From Ulva prolifera (taxonomy: Eukaryota; Chlorophyta; Ulvophyceae; Ulvales; Ulvaceae): a stretch of DNA of 64,000 nt. Below are positions 17,397-29,900 of this stretch, in pieces (the stretch's first letter is position 1; the number at the start of each line of letters is the position of its first letter). The stretch covers positions 7,417,361 through 7,481,360 of the forward strand of contig CM041200.1 of the NCBI GenBank assembly GCA_023078555.1. The letters run 5' to 3'. The notes under the pieces were generated by a model. It ran no database searches. It worked only from the letters and a program-made list of their open reading frames with translations, and was not told the DNA's origin. Both the position numbers and the translations under genes were made by a program.

Positions 17397-20300
17397 TCAC
17401 CGGCCGTGGCCCCGGCTTGCCGTGCGGAAGCCGTGATGGCCCGATCGCCCACCCCTCTGCGGCCGGCCCGCCGCGCCACCCCCGCGCCCCAACGGCCCCC
17501 CCGGTGCGCCCCCCCCAAACACCCCAGGCTCCGCACGCGCCCGCGTCGCCATCCGGGGGAAGTCCTGCACCTGCGGCCCCGCCGCCGCCGCCGCCGGCGC
17601 TGCATGCGGCGTGTGTGGAGCTCCCCGCGGCTTGACCCTCTCGATCGCCTCTGCAAACGCATGCACGGACCCGAGCCCCTCGGGAGTCGCCGGCGGCAGC
17701 GCGGTGACGGCGGCGGCGGCCCGGCGGACGGCGTCGAGGGCCTGCGTGGCGGCGCAGGCGTCCTTGAGTGGCCCGGGGAGGTCCGGGGGCGCGACGGAGG
17801 TCTGCAGCTCCTCCCCGACCCTTTGCAGGACGGGCTGATACGCGTTATGGGCTTGCAGGCCGGCCTGAATGAGACGTTCTTCGCCGACAAACGGAAACGC
17901 GAGCAGCCTCTGCAGCGCCATGAACGCGGGCACCTGCACACCCCGGCACTCATGTTCAGTTGTGTTGAACTTACACACAAACCGGCAAGCCACTGGGTGG
18001 GCCAAAGCCGGGAAGACGAGGTACCTGGCATGCAGGCACTCTCATTTCAGTTCCTGCCACGCCCATCGCCGGACGAAGCCGGGCGGGCCAGGCATGCGGA
18101 GAACACTTTCAGGGGAGTGTTGTCTGTGTACATGATGCACTGCACTCTACTACCACTCAAACAAGACCTCTTGCGCTTCTGGAGCCAACCCATAAGCAGG
18201 CCCTCTGACAAACAGGCCGACCCTCAGTATTAAAATAATTTTGCTGTGGCATTCAGGGGGGGCACCGCACGTCTGCGTCTGCGTCGAAGCGGGGCTTGAA
18301 GCCCGGCACGCACACCCCGCGCATCTTGAATTCCGTCTGGTTGCGGTCGTTCGGCAGCCAGGTGTTACGGCCGCCGATGCGCGTCGCGCCGGTGGCCCCA
18401 ATGTAGACGCCATCGGCAAGGCAGAGAACCTCATTGTTTCCGCCGTCGCTGCGCCGCTTGCTTACCTCGGCCGCGACATTGTTGCCGACCTCGAGCGTGC
18501 CCGCAACAAACAGCAGGTCCGCCGCGATGTGGTACCGGATCTGCATGCAGCACATACATGCATGTCTGAGGTGTGATGCGCTGCTGGCTGGAAGTGGGCG
18601 CAACATGCACACGTGCCATGCATGATGTGGCAGCGTGGGTGTGGACAGCACACGCGGTGTACATTAGCTACGCTTGCTCTGCCAACTTCATAGGCATGTC
18701 ACAGCAGAGAACCCTTCAAAAGGCTTGCATGCCACCAGTAACGCAGAACGGGCTTGCCGTAGAGCAGACGATACCATCGATAGCCATGCATGCCATGCAG
18801 GTCAACAGAGTGCAGGGCGTCGGCGCCGCACCGCATCGAAAATGCACCACATCTCCTCATGCAGCCCCCACTCGTGCACGACGTGCATGAAGTGCATGCT
18901 GGGGCGCAGGAGGTGGTAGGCGGCCAGCAGCGGCTCCGTGAGCCGCGGGACAGCCACCAGCACATCATTGGGGCCACTGGGGATGTTTGGCGGCATGCCC
19001 CCCCGCTGCTGCCGCGGCTGTCGGCGTTGCAGCTTCCTCATCAGGTTCGCCACCGGTTGAAGGGACATCTCCTGTGCACAGCCCAGACTGCGCGTTAGGT
19101 GAGGGCGGCGGAGGGTCGAGGTTATGGCGGCTGTGGCACACAGCGCGAAGGCACTACACTGAGCACATGCATTGCATGGCAGGAAAAATGGCGGTTCCAA
19201 GAAGGACCACACTTCAGGCCGACACCCCAACACATACATGCACCCAAAACACCAGCGACCAAGCGGTCAGGAACGACCGTCCTGGATCACCGTCCCCAAG
19301 CACCACGATCAGAAGAATCATATGGTCAAAGCGCTCACAACACACAAGCTCGCCACAGGAATGTGTGCTTCGGCTACACATGGAGAGCCAGGCACAGAAA
19401 ACACGCAACCAGTATTATCATCAGCAGTGCACGTGTCTTCAGACTATCGAGGGAGATGCCTATGCATCCTCCAGCACACAACACCAACACATTCAGATGC
19501 AAAAAGCACTTTGAAATTGACTTCGATGCGACAATAGTCGCGGCAGCGGGCGTACCAGGGAGCGGTGTCTCGATCGCATCTCGTTCGCGACCTCCGTGTT
19601 TGCCGACTGTCCGTACACAAGCACGTCCCCCAGTTTGCCGCGGCGGCAGTGTGCCAGGAGGTCCCGCACGCGCCGCGCAAACTCATGCGGCGTGTGCGGC
19701 CCCCCGGCGCTGCGGCCGGCCTGCTGCTGGAACCGCACCGCGGCGTCGCGATCGAACGACACACACTGTGCAGCAAAGCCAAAAACGCACATCAGGTCGC
19801 CGGGGCGGCGGCCGCGGGGGTCGTGCACAAAGCGCGCATTGATCACCGTGAACAGCTGGTGCGCGGCGGCTGCGGCGGCAGTGGTGTCCTGAGGCCCCCC
19901 CTGGCCGCTACGGGATATGCTGCAGTGCAGCACTGTCGACTGCCGCTCTTCCTGCAGCGGTGCGTTGTGGCATTGCGTCCCATCTCTGTGTGTGCCGATG
20001 TATGCATGCATGGTCGTCTGGCCAGAGCAGAGGTGCCACTGAAGTTCTATCTAAGCCTGATTCGGACAACTAAGTGGCATGTGCTGGCATGCACATGCTA
20101 CGGAGGGCAGACACGGGGATAGCCATCTGCATCTTTGCACTGTTCGCGGGAAATTCAACACGCGCAGGCGCATATCACTGATGCCGCTGGGAACTGCAGC
20201 GTACGCTCTGATGATCTGCTTGTGCTGAAGCAATTGCAAGGACCCAGGCCATCACATAGCGGAGCACCACATAACAGCAGATCATCCGCCTGGAGCTCGC

Positions 20301-20900
20301 GTTGTAGTTCGGCTCATCGGCTGCAGTGTGTGCTGGTGGTTGATCCTTGAGTCGAAGCCGGGTGTTGCTGCTTGTTGGTTGAGTAGAGTTGGTGCTCTGC
20401 CATACAACGGCCCGAGATCTTGCAACTCGTTTGCAGCATACGCACAGGCATTGTAACCACCTACTAGTGGTCCAGAGTGCGTGTGCTGAGTGGTGACTAG
20501 TTGCGCTCGAGCGCGGGGCAGATGACAGGCATGCATTGATGCATGACAGGCATGCATTGATGACAGGCATGCACAGGCATGCACAGGCATGCCTGATCAT
20601 GATCACTTGGCGACCGAGGTAGGTGCTCACCTCGAGGGCGTGGTCCAGTTTGGCCTTCATCACGAGCTCATTCGCAGGCTGCCTCACGGCGCTGCTCTGC
20701 TGCAGAGCTGCCTCGAGCTCCCAGAGGGAGCCGTGCTCGATGCCATGCTGCTCCAGCAGGAACGCCCGCACAGACTGCAGGCGGAAGCCTGCGTTGTCAG
20801 ACAGCAGGAACTTGAGCTGCGAGTAGAACTCCCGTGCGACGCAGTTCATGCTGTGGCCGGCTTGACTGAGCGTCTGTCCGAGCCGCTGCGCCTCTCCCTT
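17397..20900 (-). other. Coiled coil and SMC hinge module of the GMI1/SMCHD1-like gene
   Basis: Exon 20900-20631 encodes helices including LLEQHGIEHGSLWELEAALQ, which aligns with the SMCHD1 segment just before its hinge. Exon 19888-~19500 gives AHQLFTVINARFVHD and CVFGFAAQCVSFDRDAAVRF, the hinge first half. Exon 19071-18832 gives VAVPRLTEPLLAAYHLL and HEWGLHEEMWCIFDA, which aligns with the DMS3 hinge ([20 protein letters not shown]). Exon 18540-18316 gives VLCLADGVYIGATGATRIGG, matching the conserved DGxxI...GxxxxGG end of SMCHD1 and DMS3 hinges. Exon 17933-17397 would add a helical then Ala/Pro/Gly-rich tail. By analogy, the hinge mediates dimerisation and nucleic-acid binding. Confidence 0.84.
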
Positions 20901-23900
20901 CTGCACAGGGCCACTGCGTTGCAACGCGTCGGTGCTTGAGCTTACGCGGCAGACACATGGATTCGACTTGACCGCATCGGATCAGCATGCTAGGCGGCCA
21001 TCTCTGGATAACTGGGGCAACACATTGCCCCCACAATCGCATGCAACCGCGTTGAGTTGAATCTGTACATTTCGATTTGGTTATTTCATGAACTACATTG
21101 TGCAGGCAAGGCATGACAAGGCACCATTGGTGGTTGCATGCAACAGTGCACTTGTGGCCACTATGCCTTCTGCACCTTGTGCTATACACTGTGCAATCTA
21201 CGGTGTGACACTGTGCATGCAGCGGCACAATTCTAGTGTGACAAGCAATGATGTTCGCTGAGCACCGAGGCCGTGGCATGCACTGAATAGTTGTTGAAAG
21301 GCCATGCATGCACTGATCACATGCAGCATCTGTCTCTGTGGCTACGGGTGCATGCTTGTGGCTACGGGTGCCTCGTGGGCTTGAGAATGTCCAGTCCTGG
21401 CAAATGTGGGTTTCATATGTGGATGAACAACTTCAAGGTAAAACATACATACGTGTATAAGGTAGGGAAGCTGGAAAATTTTCGCTCATTTGCAACACTG
21501 TGCCCCACAATATGGACGAGCTGTTCGTATACGTTATAACCAAGATCGTTCGAGCATCATCTGATCAAAGCAGATACTTGAAAAGTTCAAACTTCAGGGA
21601 CTCAAGCCATCACATGGCCATGACAGAACACCAGAACTAACTACAAGGCAATGCGCCTAAACTGATCCAGTCCGTGTCGTCAAAGTCATGCATACAAAGC
21701 ACCATCCCGACTACGTGACGAGTTGTCGCCATGTACTTCAAAACTCGAGCGACGAATTTGCCCCATCTGAAATCAAGCAGTCAATTCTGTCGACATCCCA
21801 CGACCAATCCCGCGATCCTCATCCATGGAAACCGAAACATCAGCAGTGCAAGGGGTTCAAATCAAACAGGCTCAAAGCCGCACCAGATGCGCCACACGCG
21901 CAGCCCACTCCGCCCGCTCCCGCTCCCGAAGCTCCCGCATATGCTTCTCCTCCACATTCAGCCCGACCCACGACGCCCGGCCGACCTCCACGTCCTCCTC
22001 CCGCGCCTGCGGCCCCCCGGACGGCGCCGTGAACGTCACGTGCAGGGTGCACGGGCCGCAAAACGCGGCGGCGTCGGCCGCGATCTCCTCCGGCGTCACC
22101 GGAAGCGGCGCAGGCTCCGCCAGCGGCTGCACGACGAGTTGCAGCTGCTCGTCCGTTGCGGGGGAGGAGCGGCTTTTGTCGCGGGTGCATCGGAGGACGA
22201 CCTTGCCGGCGCGGCCGGGGCGAGCCTCCTCGGGCACGAGGTATGCGCCGAAGTCCTTCAGGTGCATCAGACTGCCAGCGCCCTGCACACGGCTTCGAAG
22301 TTCCCACAATAGGTCACATCACAAGAGCTTCGGCCAGTACATGGCAGAGCACCATAGACGTTACCAGGCCATGCATGCACTTGCAATTGTGCGCGTGCAC
22401 GCGGCTGCCCAGCCGAAAGCAGTGATCCTAAGATCCACGCGGTTTCACTCATTCAGCACACAATGATGCGTTTTCACACAGTGGCCCGAGCGCACGCAGG
22501 TGCATGAGGGTGTGTGTATACCCACCGTGGTACGGTCAATCAGAGACGATGATGAGCCGCTGCACATTCCCAAGCAACTCCGCAGCTCAGGGCAAAGCAG
22601 ATCTGGTAGCACACATAGGTGTCAGGCCATACTGGGTTGAGGTATCCCAGGTACAGGATTAGACTGCACGCCATAGCAACCGTGCTTTGCGCACATATAC
22701 AATGGCGCTACTGGTGTAGTACGTATGAAGCAGAGAAGCACCTCCAGGCCCTCGGGCACATCCCGCGTAAGCGCGTTGCCGCACGCGTCGCGCGCCTGTA
22801 GCAGCACATGCGTCCCCACGCGGTTCGCGCCGCGCATAAACGTGAAGAAGCCCTCCGGAGTCGCCGCCCGCGTGATGTTGCTCGGCACGACCGTCACCGA
22901 CGCCAGCACGGCCGGCACCACCCGCAGCTGCACCTTGGCGCTGGCGGAGAGTGCTTCTGGCCGCTTTGCAGCGCGCGCACAGATTGCAAGGGCCGAGTCG
23001 AAAGGATGGGAACAGAGAGCCTCCACATTGACGATGCGAGCCTGTACACGTGACGCAGGCGCGGCGTTTGTCATACACGCATAAACGGCTGTAAACCAAC
23101 ATACCACAAGGATGTCTTGCAAATCACTGAGTGAAGAACGGTTGTCAATTCTATGGCACACGGATTGAAGTCGAAGCAGGTACATCTAGTTCCAGTTCGA
23201 ACTGGATGATCAGGACACGTCAGATCGAGGCTGACCAGGGGCGGTATGAGCATGGTTGGCAGAATGGCACGTTGACGTGGTACCTTGCCATCACCACCGC
23301 AGTCATGTAATTGAGTCCGATGTGATGCTCCACATATACAGACACAATCACTTGACAGGAGCAGGCATATCCAGACTGCCAAACAGCACTGTGGACTTGT
23401 CACGGACAGGCATGTGTGTGACTTGGCAGCTGCATTCAAATGCATCAACTGGGGCACACCTTCGATAGATCCTTCACACACGGCTGAAACCGCGTTCCTG
23501 CTAGGAGTGTGGTGCTTTGGGGTGGCACCTCCACCGCAGCGGGCGCTGCAGGCCCCCGGTCGGCCGTCGCCGCGGGGGCAGGTACAGGTCGGTCATTGTC
23601 TATGACCCGCACCTTCATGTTTGCTAGCAGGTCCTTCTGAAGGCTGTCTTGCATCTGCCGCTGCTCCTTGCTCAGCGCCGTGCCTGGCTCGCTTTGCTGA
23701 TTAAGGCTGGCTTTGACAAAGACATCAGCGGCGGCGACAGCGGCGGTCGGCCGAGCGGTGCAGGCCCATGTTGAAACTGTGTTCAAACGCATCTACACGC
23801 AATGGCGTCTCAGACAACAAGTCAACGACATATGACTGCGAGGACCTGGTGGACGTAAAAAAGCGGTCAAACATAGCGCTGCTAGCACTCATCGGGGCGC

Positions 23901-26900
23901 CATGAACCCTAATCACAGATATTAAAAAAACATGTTATTGAAACAGAGCATCTGTGATTGCGCCAAACGCATGAACACTGGCATGGATACTTCTGGCAAT
24001 TTGGCATATGGAAATGGGGACCGCTGGTGCAACAAAGCAACAGCCAACAAACACATTCCATCAAGTTCGTCTTCGAGAGAGACATGCGGACACCATTCTC
24101 CTGAATGTTTCATGCAGTTGGCTGGATCAAGCAGGTCACTGGCGATAGAAATCGCGACGCCTATCACCGGCACTATTACCAACAGCATAGAAGCGGCATT
24201 TGAGATGCAGCAACGTTGGCGTGTGACCCGCACACCTGCTCAAACATCACCGTTGCCTGGCCGCCTGCAGATGCGAGGTCAGATCCGAGGATCGGCTGCC
24301 ATTGCTTCACTGTCATGTTCATGCCCTGCCTGTCCGTGTATCGGACTGGGCGGATGACCTTGGGCTGTGTCTGCGCTGTGAACTCCGGGTGTAGGGCTGT
24401 TGCGTGCTGCGGGAGCCGTGTGGCTTCAATGAACAGCTGGAATTGTTCAGTCTTGCAGGGAGGCTCGACATCAGTCAGTGTCACGCTTTGCAGCACCGCC
24501 TGCATGGCCTCTAATGAGTTGGAGGCCTTTCGAGGCTGTGATATGCCGGCGCCCTCACGCAGCAGCCTACAACACTTCTGGAGCCCCCCAAGTCAATGCA
24601 AGACCGCACACTGCGTTCGTTTCACTGGCCATGTCTCTACCGTCTGCCATGTCCCTGCCCTCTGCTGTATCGAGCAGGCTTGTTAACTCCTTTTGAGTCT
24701 CCCACGCGATCACGCCAAGGCGCGGCCGGGGCGAAACACAGCTGTCTACTATTCACCCAATCAGAATTCTACTGAAGTTGACCAATACAACGGCCGTGCT
24801 TTCACAGATTACATCAGCGGCTGTACAAGGTGCAATACATGACCACAGACAATGTGGCATGAGCCAGGCGAGAGCGGCATTACGATTACTGGCAAAAGAT
24901 CATACCCTGGTTGATCAATGCTGTTACTAAACGCATGAGGGATGTATTTAGCGGCAAGGTGTAGCGGCACGGTGAAGCGGCGCAGCGAGATGCAGTGGCA
25001 CACCTGAAGAGTAGATGCGCCATGGCGTTGGTAGGCTTCACCGTGGATTGGCAACTTTGAGAGCTTCAAGGAGTGAAACACCTTGCCCCTCTGACTACAC
25101 TTGGCCCAGAAATCCACATTCTGCAGACATCGCTACGATGTCAAACGAATTCAGCAGCTGCACTTGTCGACCGTCATTATGATCAGCGGCTTTGGCAGAA
25201 CCATACATGCTGAAAGAGACAAGGAGAAGTGCTGTAGTGAGCTAGTCCAAAGAGGCACGAGCTATGGCACGGTAGAGCTACACACTAGACTTGCAAGCAA
25301 TACTATGTTGAAGTGCCTCACTTAGAACACCGATTAGATCAAAACTCCGACTCTCTAAGAGTTTGGATTCGCAAGCCCAAACTTAAACGCCAGACGACCA
25401 ATGTGGCATAGTACTGTACGTGACACGTGAGTGTGCATGCTTGACTATCGGCATGATCCCGCAAACGACGATTCCACCACCCCAATGGCTCTACGAGGGT
25501 AGGATACGAGCAAGTCGGTGCACTGGCGATCACCGAGTCACGGATATTTCATGGAGCACCATGGAGTGGTCAATGCAGTACAAGCCGGTGACAACAGATC
25601 CAACAGCTCACCTTCCGCGCAGGTGCAGAGTTGCCAACGGCATCAAATAGGGATACAACCTGTTTGGGGACGGGGACGCAGCCAAAGTAGCTCTCTTCAA
25701 GGAGGTCACCCTCCACAAATTTGGCATCGAATGTAGTTGGCCGCCCTGCAACACTAGCCCGCCCGGATCGTAGCGTCTTCGCCGCGCCCAAACTCAATGG
25801 TGCAACCACTTCTCCGACAGGGGTGCATGACCTTTTCTAGTGGCACAGCTAGATACAATGCCTTGGTCTCGGACTCACCAACACTTTGAGCCGAGCAAAA
25901 AGTGATTTTGCTTTTGGCAAGAACCACAAACGTAACCACAAACGTATTTATGGGTGTCCATTCGCACTTGCACACATGCATTGCAACAAGTAAGGCTGTG
26001 GAGGCATGTGTAACCTACCTAGCCGTATGACGAGTGCAAGAATGTGAATGCAACATTGCCACGTCATGGTATCACACATTTCCAACGGTGAGAGCATGTT
26101 GTAGGCCTTGGCTGCTCATGCCTCTATACAAATATTGGTAGGGAGTGTTCTCAATGAAATGAGACTCACCTGTCCGCACAAAGAAGTAAGCTAAAGCCGA
26201 TTCCTCAAAAATCAGATTCTCCGGAGGAAGATCTACACAACCTACAACATAGGTTTGAGGTTGCCGGGAAGAGCAAGTCCGAACAAACCATTGAGGTGAC
26301 CTACATCAGCCATGTTGGTGCATGCACATGATCAAACGGCAGGAAGGCGGAATTTGATAGTTCAAGAGCCTGCTGGCCAACCATTATGGTGGTGTGCACT
26401 TGCCCAATTTCCGTAATGCAACACAGGTGGAGGCGCCTGCATAATGAATGCGGACAACAACAAAGACCTGGCCCCATACCTTCGGCATCTTTGGGGCTTT
26501 GGGCGCTCATATACATCTGGATGTAGAGACCGTCATCATCGCATCTACGCTCTTGTGCCATGTCGATGCCACGGCAGCGCATGATCATGTCTTTCATCAC
26601 ATTCTTTGAACCGTCCCACCTTTACATTGCATTGGCAGTCATCTGTGCCAATGCATGCATCTTGCTCACAATTTTGCACTCATGGCCTTGATAGCAAATC
26701 AATGAGTCTTTGGGATGACATCGGCATCAAGGGGCAAATGCACACTACTGCGCCAACTCCAAGTATGCAACAAAACTTGAATCTAATTGGCCGGGCGTAG
26801 ATGCATGGCGTGAAATGCACCGGCGCACAGAGCTTTTGATACGCAACCACACTTTCATGCAAGTCACAAGTGACGAGCTCCCCTTCGGGAGGCTCTTACG

Positions 26901-29900
26901 CTTTGGTTCTCGAAGCTGAAGCATGAAGCTCGATGCTGCCGGAGCGCTGCAGCCAACGTGGCCAGAGGTGCATCGCAGCTGCGGTGCTCAGCTGCTCGAT
27001 GTATGGTGGTCGACGCTCAATGCAATCGATTTTCGTCGCAGAAAATACAATGCATAGTGGCTCCGAAGCGGTCGCATCTGTGGCGGAGCGCAGCAGCCAG
27101 CATGGCCAGAGGTGCAACGCTGTACTGCTCAATGCGTCATGCTCGAAGCTCGATACAATTCATTTCTGATACAGTGAACATGCACATAATTTAATTAGTG
27201 TATGTGATGCCTCGCCCGGGCCTCAAGCGGCAGTATCTGTGGCGGAGCGCTGCTGAAAGCCGCATGGCCACAGGTGCAACGCAGCTTCGACGCCCGACAC
27301 CGCTGCAGAGAAACTACGCGAAGCGATCTGCTTCGCGGAGTTTTTGAAAGCAGATGCATAGATGCGAGGCCGAAGCCGAAGCCCCGACGCGGAGGCGAGG
27401 ACGTAATGAAGCTGCCGCCAGACAATCGATACATAGATAGATATATAGATACTGGATGCTGAATGTTATTCTTATGATAGACATGCGATATGCCTCGCAC
27501 TTTGTTCATTCAAGTGATGCCGCTAACACATGAAATTTGCATGGAGCGAGATCAAGTTGACTTCTTGGTAGCATTCCTACTGTAAAATAAAGCGTTAAAA
27601 TAAAACATGCGTACGAAAGGTATGTTTCAATTTCGGTGCAAAATAACAAACGTTGTGTAGGTAAAACGCCGTCTTGGCGACGCATGGCGCCAAGAGACTT
27701 TTGCCCCATTTTGCAGTGTGCACCGATCGGTGCAGTCTATGGTCTGACACAACGCTTCATATATCTATTGACATGTGTCTATTGACATGTGTGGCAAGTT
27801 CAATGTGCAACGTTGTTGTGGTATGTGTTGAATTTTTATTATCAGGGCATGGTGTTACAAGCCTTGCTACGCCTCGTGGCTACGGGTGCATAAAGTTTCC
27901 GATATGCATGGAATCCGTGACGCATGGCTAGGGGTACAGCACGCTGCGGATTTGCCTGGAGCCGTTCCGAAAACGTCTATCCCTGCGTACCAACGTATCA
28001 TGCGTTGATTTCCTACGTAAAAAAAAAACTCCCCAAAATTAATGTATTTTATCAAAAGCAACGCGGAGGAATGCAACTCTGCTTGGTAGATTTACGCTGA
28101 CATATTTGTCCAGTTTGCATGTAAAAAAAGACTTTCTTTATATATAATTTGCTATAGTTCGTCCTAGATCATTTTGCTAGTAGTGGTACCATTGAATGCG
28201 CCTATTTTGCGCCAATCCAGTAGCGAAATATTGTGAGAACTGATGATGCGAACGCAATTGCATCATAGCAAGGCGACTTTGCAAAACTCACAATGTGTGT
28301 ATTACTTTAGTATGGTGCATTACAGTGCTAACACAAGCACATGGGAATGGAATTATCGCACCCAAAGTGGACGTCGCCACTAGCCATGACATCAAATGTC
28401 ACAGCGTCATGGAATTCATCTGGCGCGTCCAATACATACAGCTGCACTTGCGGCATTTCTTCATTTTCAAGATCCGTATTTCTATCTTGTGCAAGTACTG
28501 CTTGGGCGAAAATCAAAGGCCGTGAAGAATTGGGTATGGACGCGTCGATTCGGTTGCCAGCCGCGTCTTGCAACCATAACTCAATCGACAAGGGCTGCCC
28601 GACAGCCACAACCGGGATACCCTTCATGAGGGGCCCGGGAGGAAGCAAATGGATGCCCCATTGAACGGGCGCACTGGGCACAGCAACAACTGTGAGAATC
28701 CCGACGCCACCTCCCGGCATCTCATTGGAGCTTTTGTCGGACGTGCATATCTCCACTTGGTATTCCCACACCTGATCCACTAGGAATGGCGCATGCATAC
28801 CGCTCACATACATCGCGCCTGGTGTTTGTGGAACTGGAGCAACCTTGATTGGAGGGAAACATGGCACATCGTCTGCGAACTCCGTGTCCATTGCACCCCC
28901 GTCTTCCACGTCCTCATCGAGCCCTTTCCGCTTGCGGATATGTTGTGCATGCTTGGAGCGCGCATCTTCACGTATGTCGTCTGGAGGCGGACGGACATGG
29001 ACTTGCCAAGATCGGCTGACGACATCTATGGGGAGTCCATCCTCCCCTTGCAAGAAAATTTGGACATCTTGGATAGCTTGCCCCGGAAGGGCTTTCATTG
29101 GTTGCCAGTGCATGGGTGGGGCACCCGTCTGAGGTTCAATTGGGTTGGCACGAGGCACGCGTTGCCCCCCGCACACGATCTCAATAGTTGGCATAGCACT
29201 CGGGCGGATAACAAACGGAAAATCTTGATGTGAATCTGGGATCTCCGTCCATTCCGGCTTTTGCTTGCGCCCTCCACGGCCATCTGATACGGTCAAGGTA
29301 TATATGGACACGCGTACCCGAGCAGGCACACCCCCCTTTGAACGGACCTTGGCCCATTGCATGGCCGTTAGTTCTAGTCGTTGCAATTGAAGCGGCTCGG
29401 ATAAGGTAAATGTGCTATGGCGAACGTTGATAGAATACGCGGCGCCTACTTGTTCTATTGGAATACCTCCTAACAAACAAGGTTGTGATGTACCAACGGA
29501 ATCATCTGTGGCATCCAAACTAGGAACATCCGCGATGACCTCGAGCACTGGGAGCCGGAGCGGAATGACACTATTGGTGCCATTTTGCAGCTCCATTGAC
29601 ATCTTCTGCATCACCGAGCTGTTGAGGTCTGCAACGGTGCTTTCGACGATTGATGCGGGAAAGCCATAGTGGTCGACAAGTCGTACTCCGAATCCGGCAG
29701 GTAGTTGGTCCCCATTGCTTAGGGTTACGAGCGGGCAGAGCACAATGGTTGAGCGGGCAAATCCTGGCTGAACATGTAATGTCACATTTGAAACGTTGCG
29801 ATTTGCTTCCACAATTGACATCAGCTGCATACCACAACATATTTCTATGATGAATGTGTACATATGGCAGTGGTTATGGGACATGCTTGCAAAACTTTGT

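Noticed and set aside
25570-25981. Two overlapping minus-strand frames as one defined exon
   Set aside because: Three frames each give plausible protein pieces and no single donor-acceptor choice is clearly right, so only an unresolved exon is noted.
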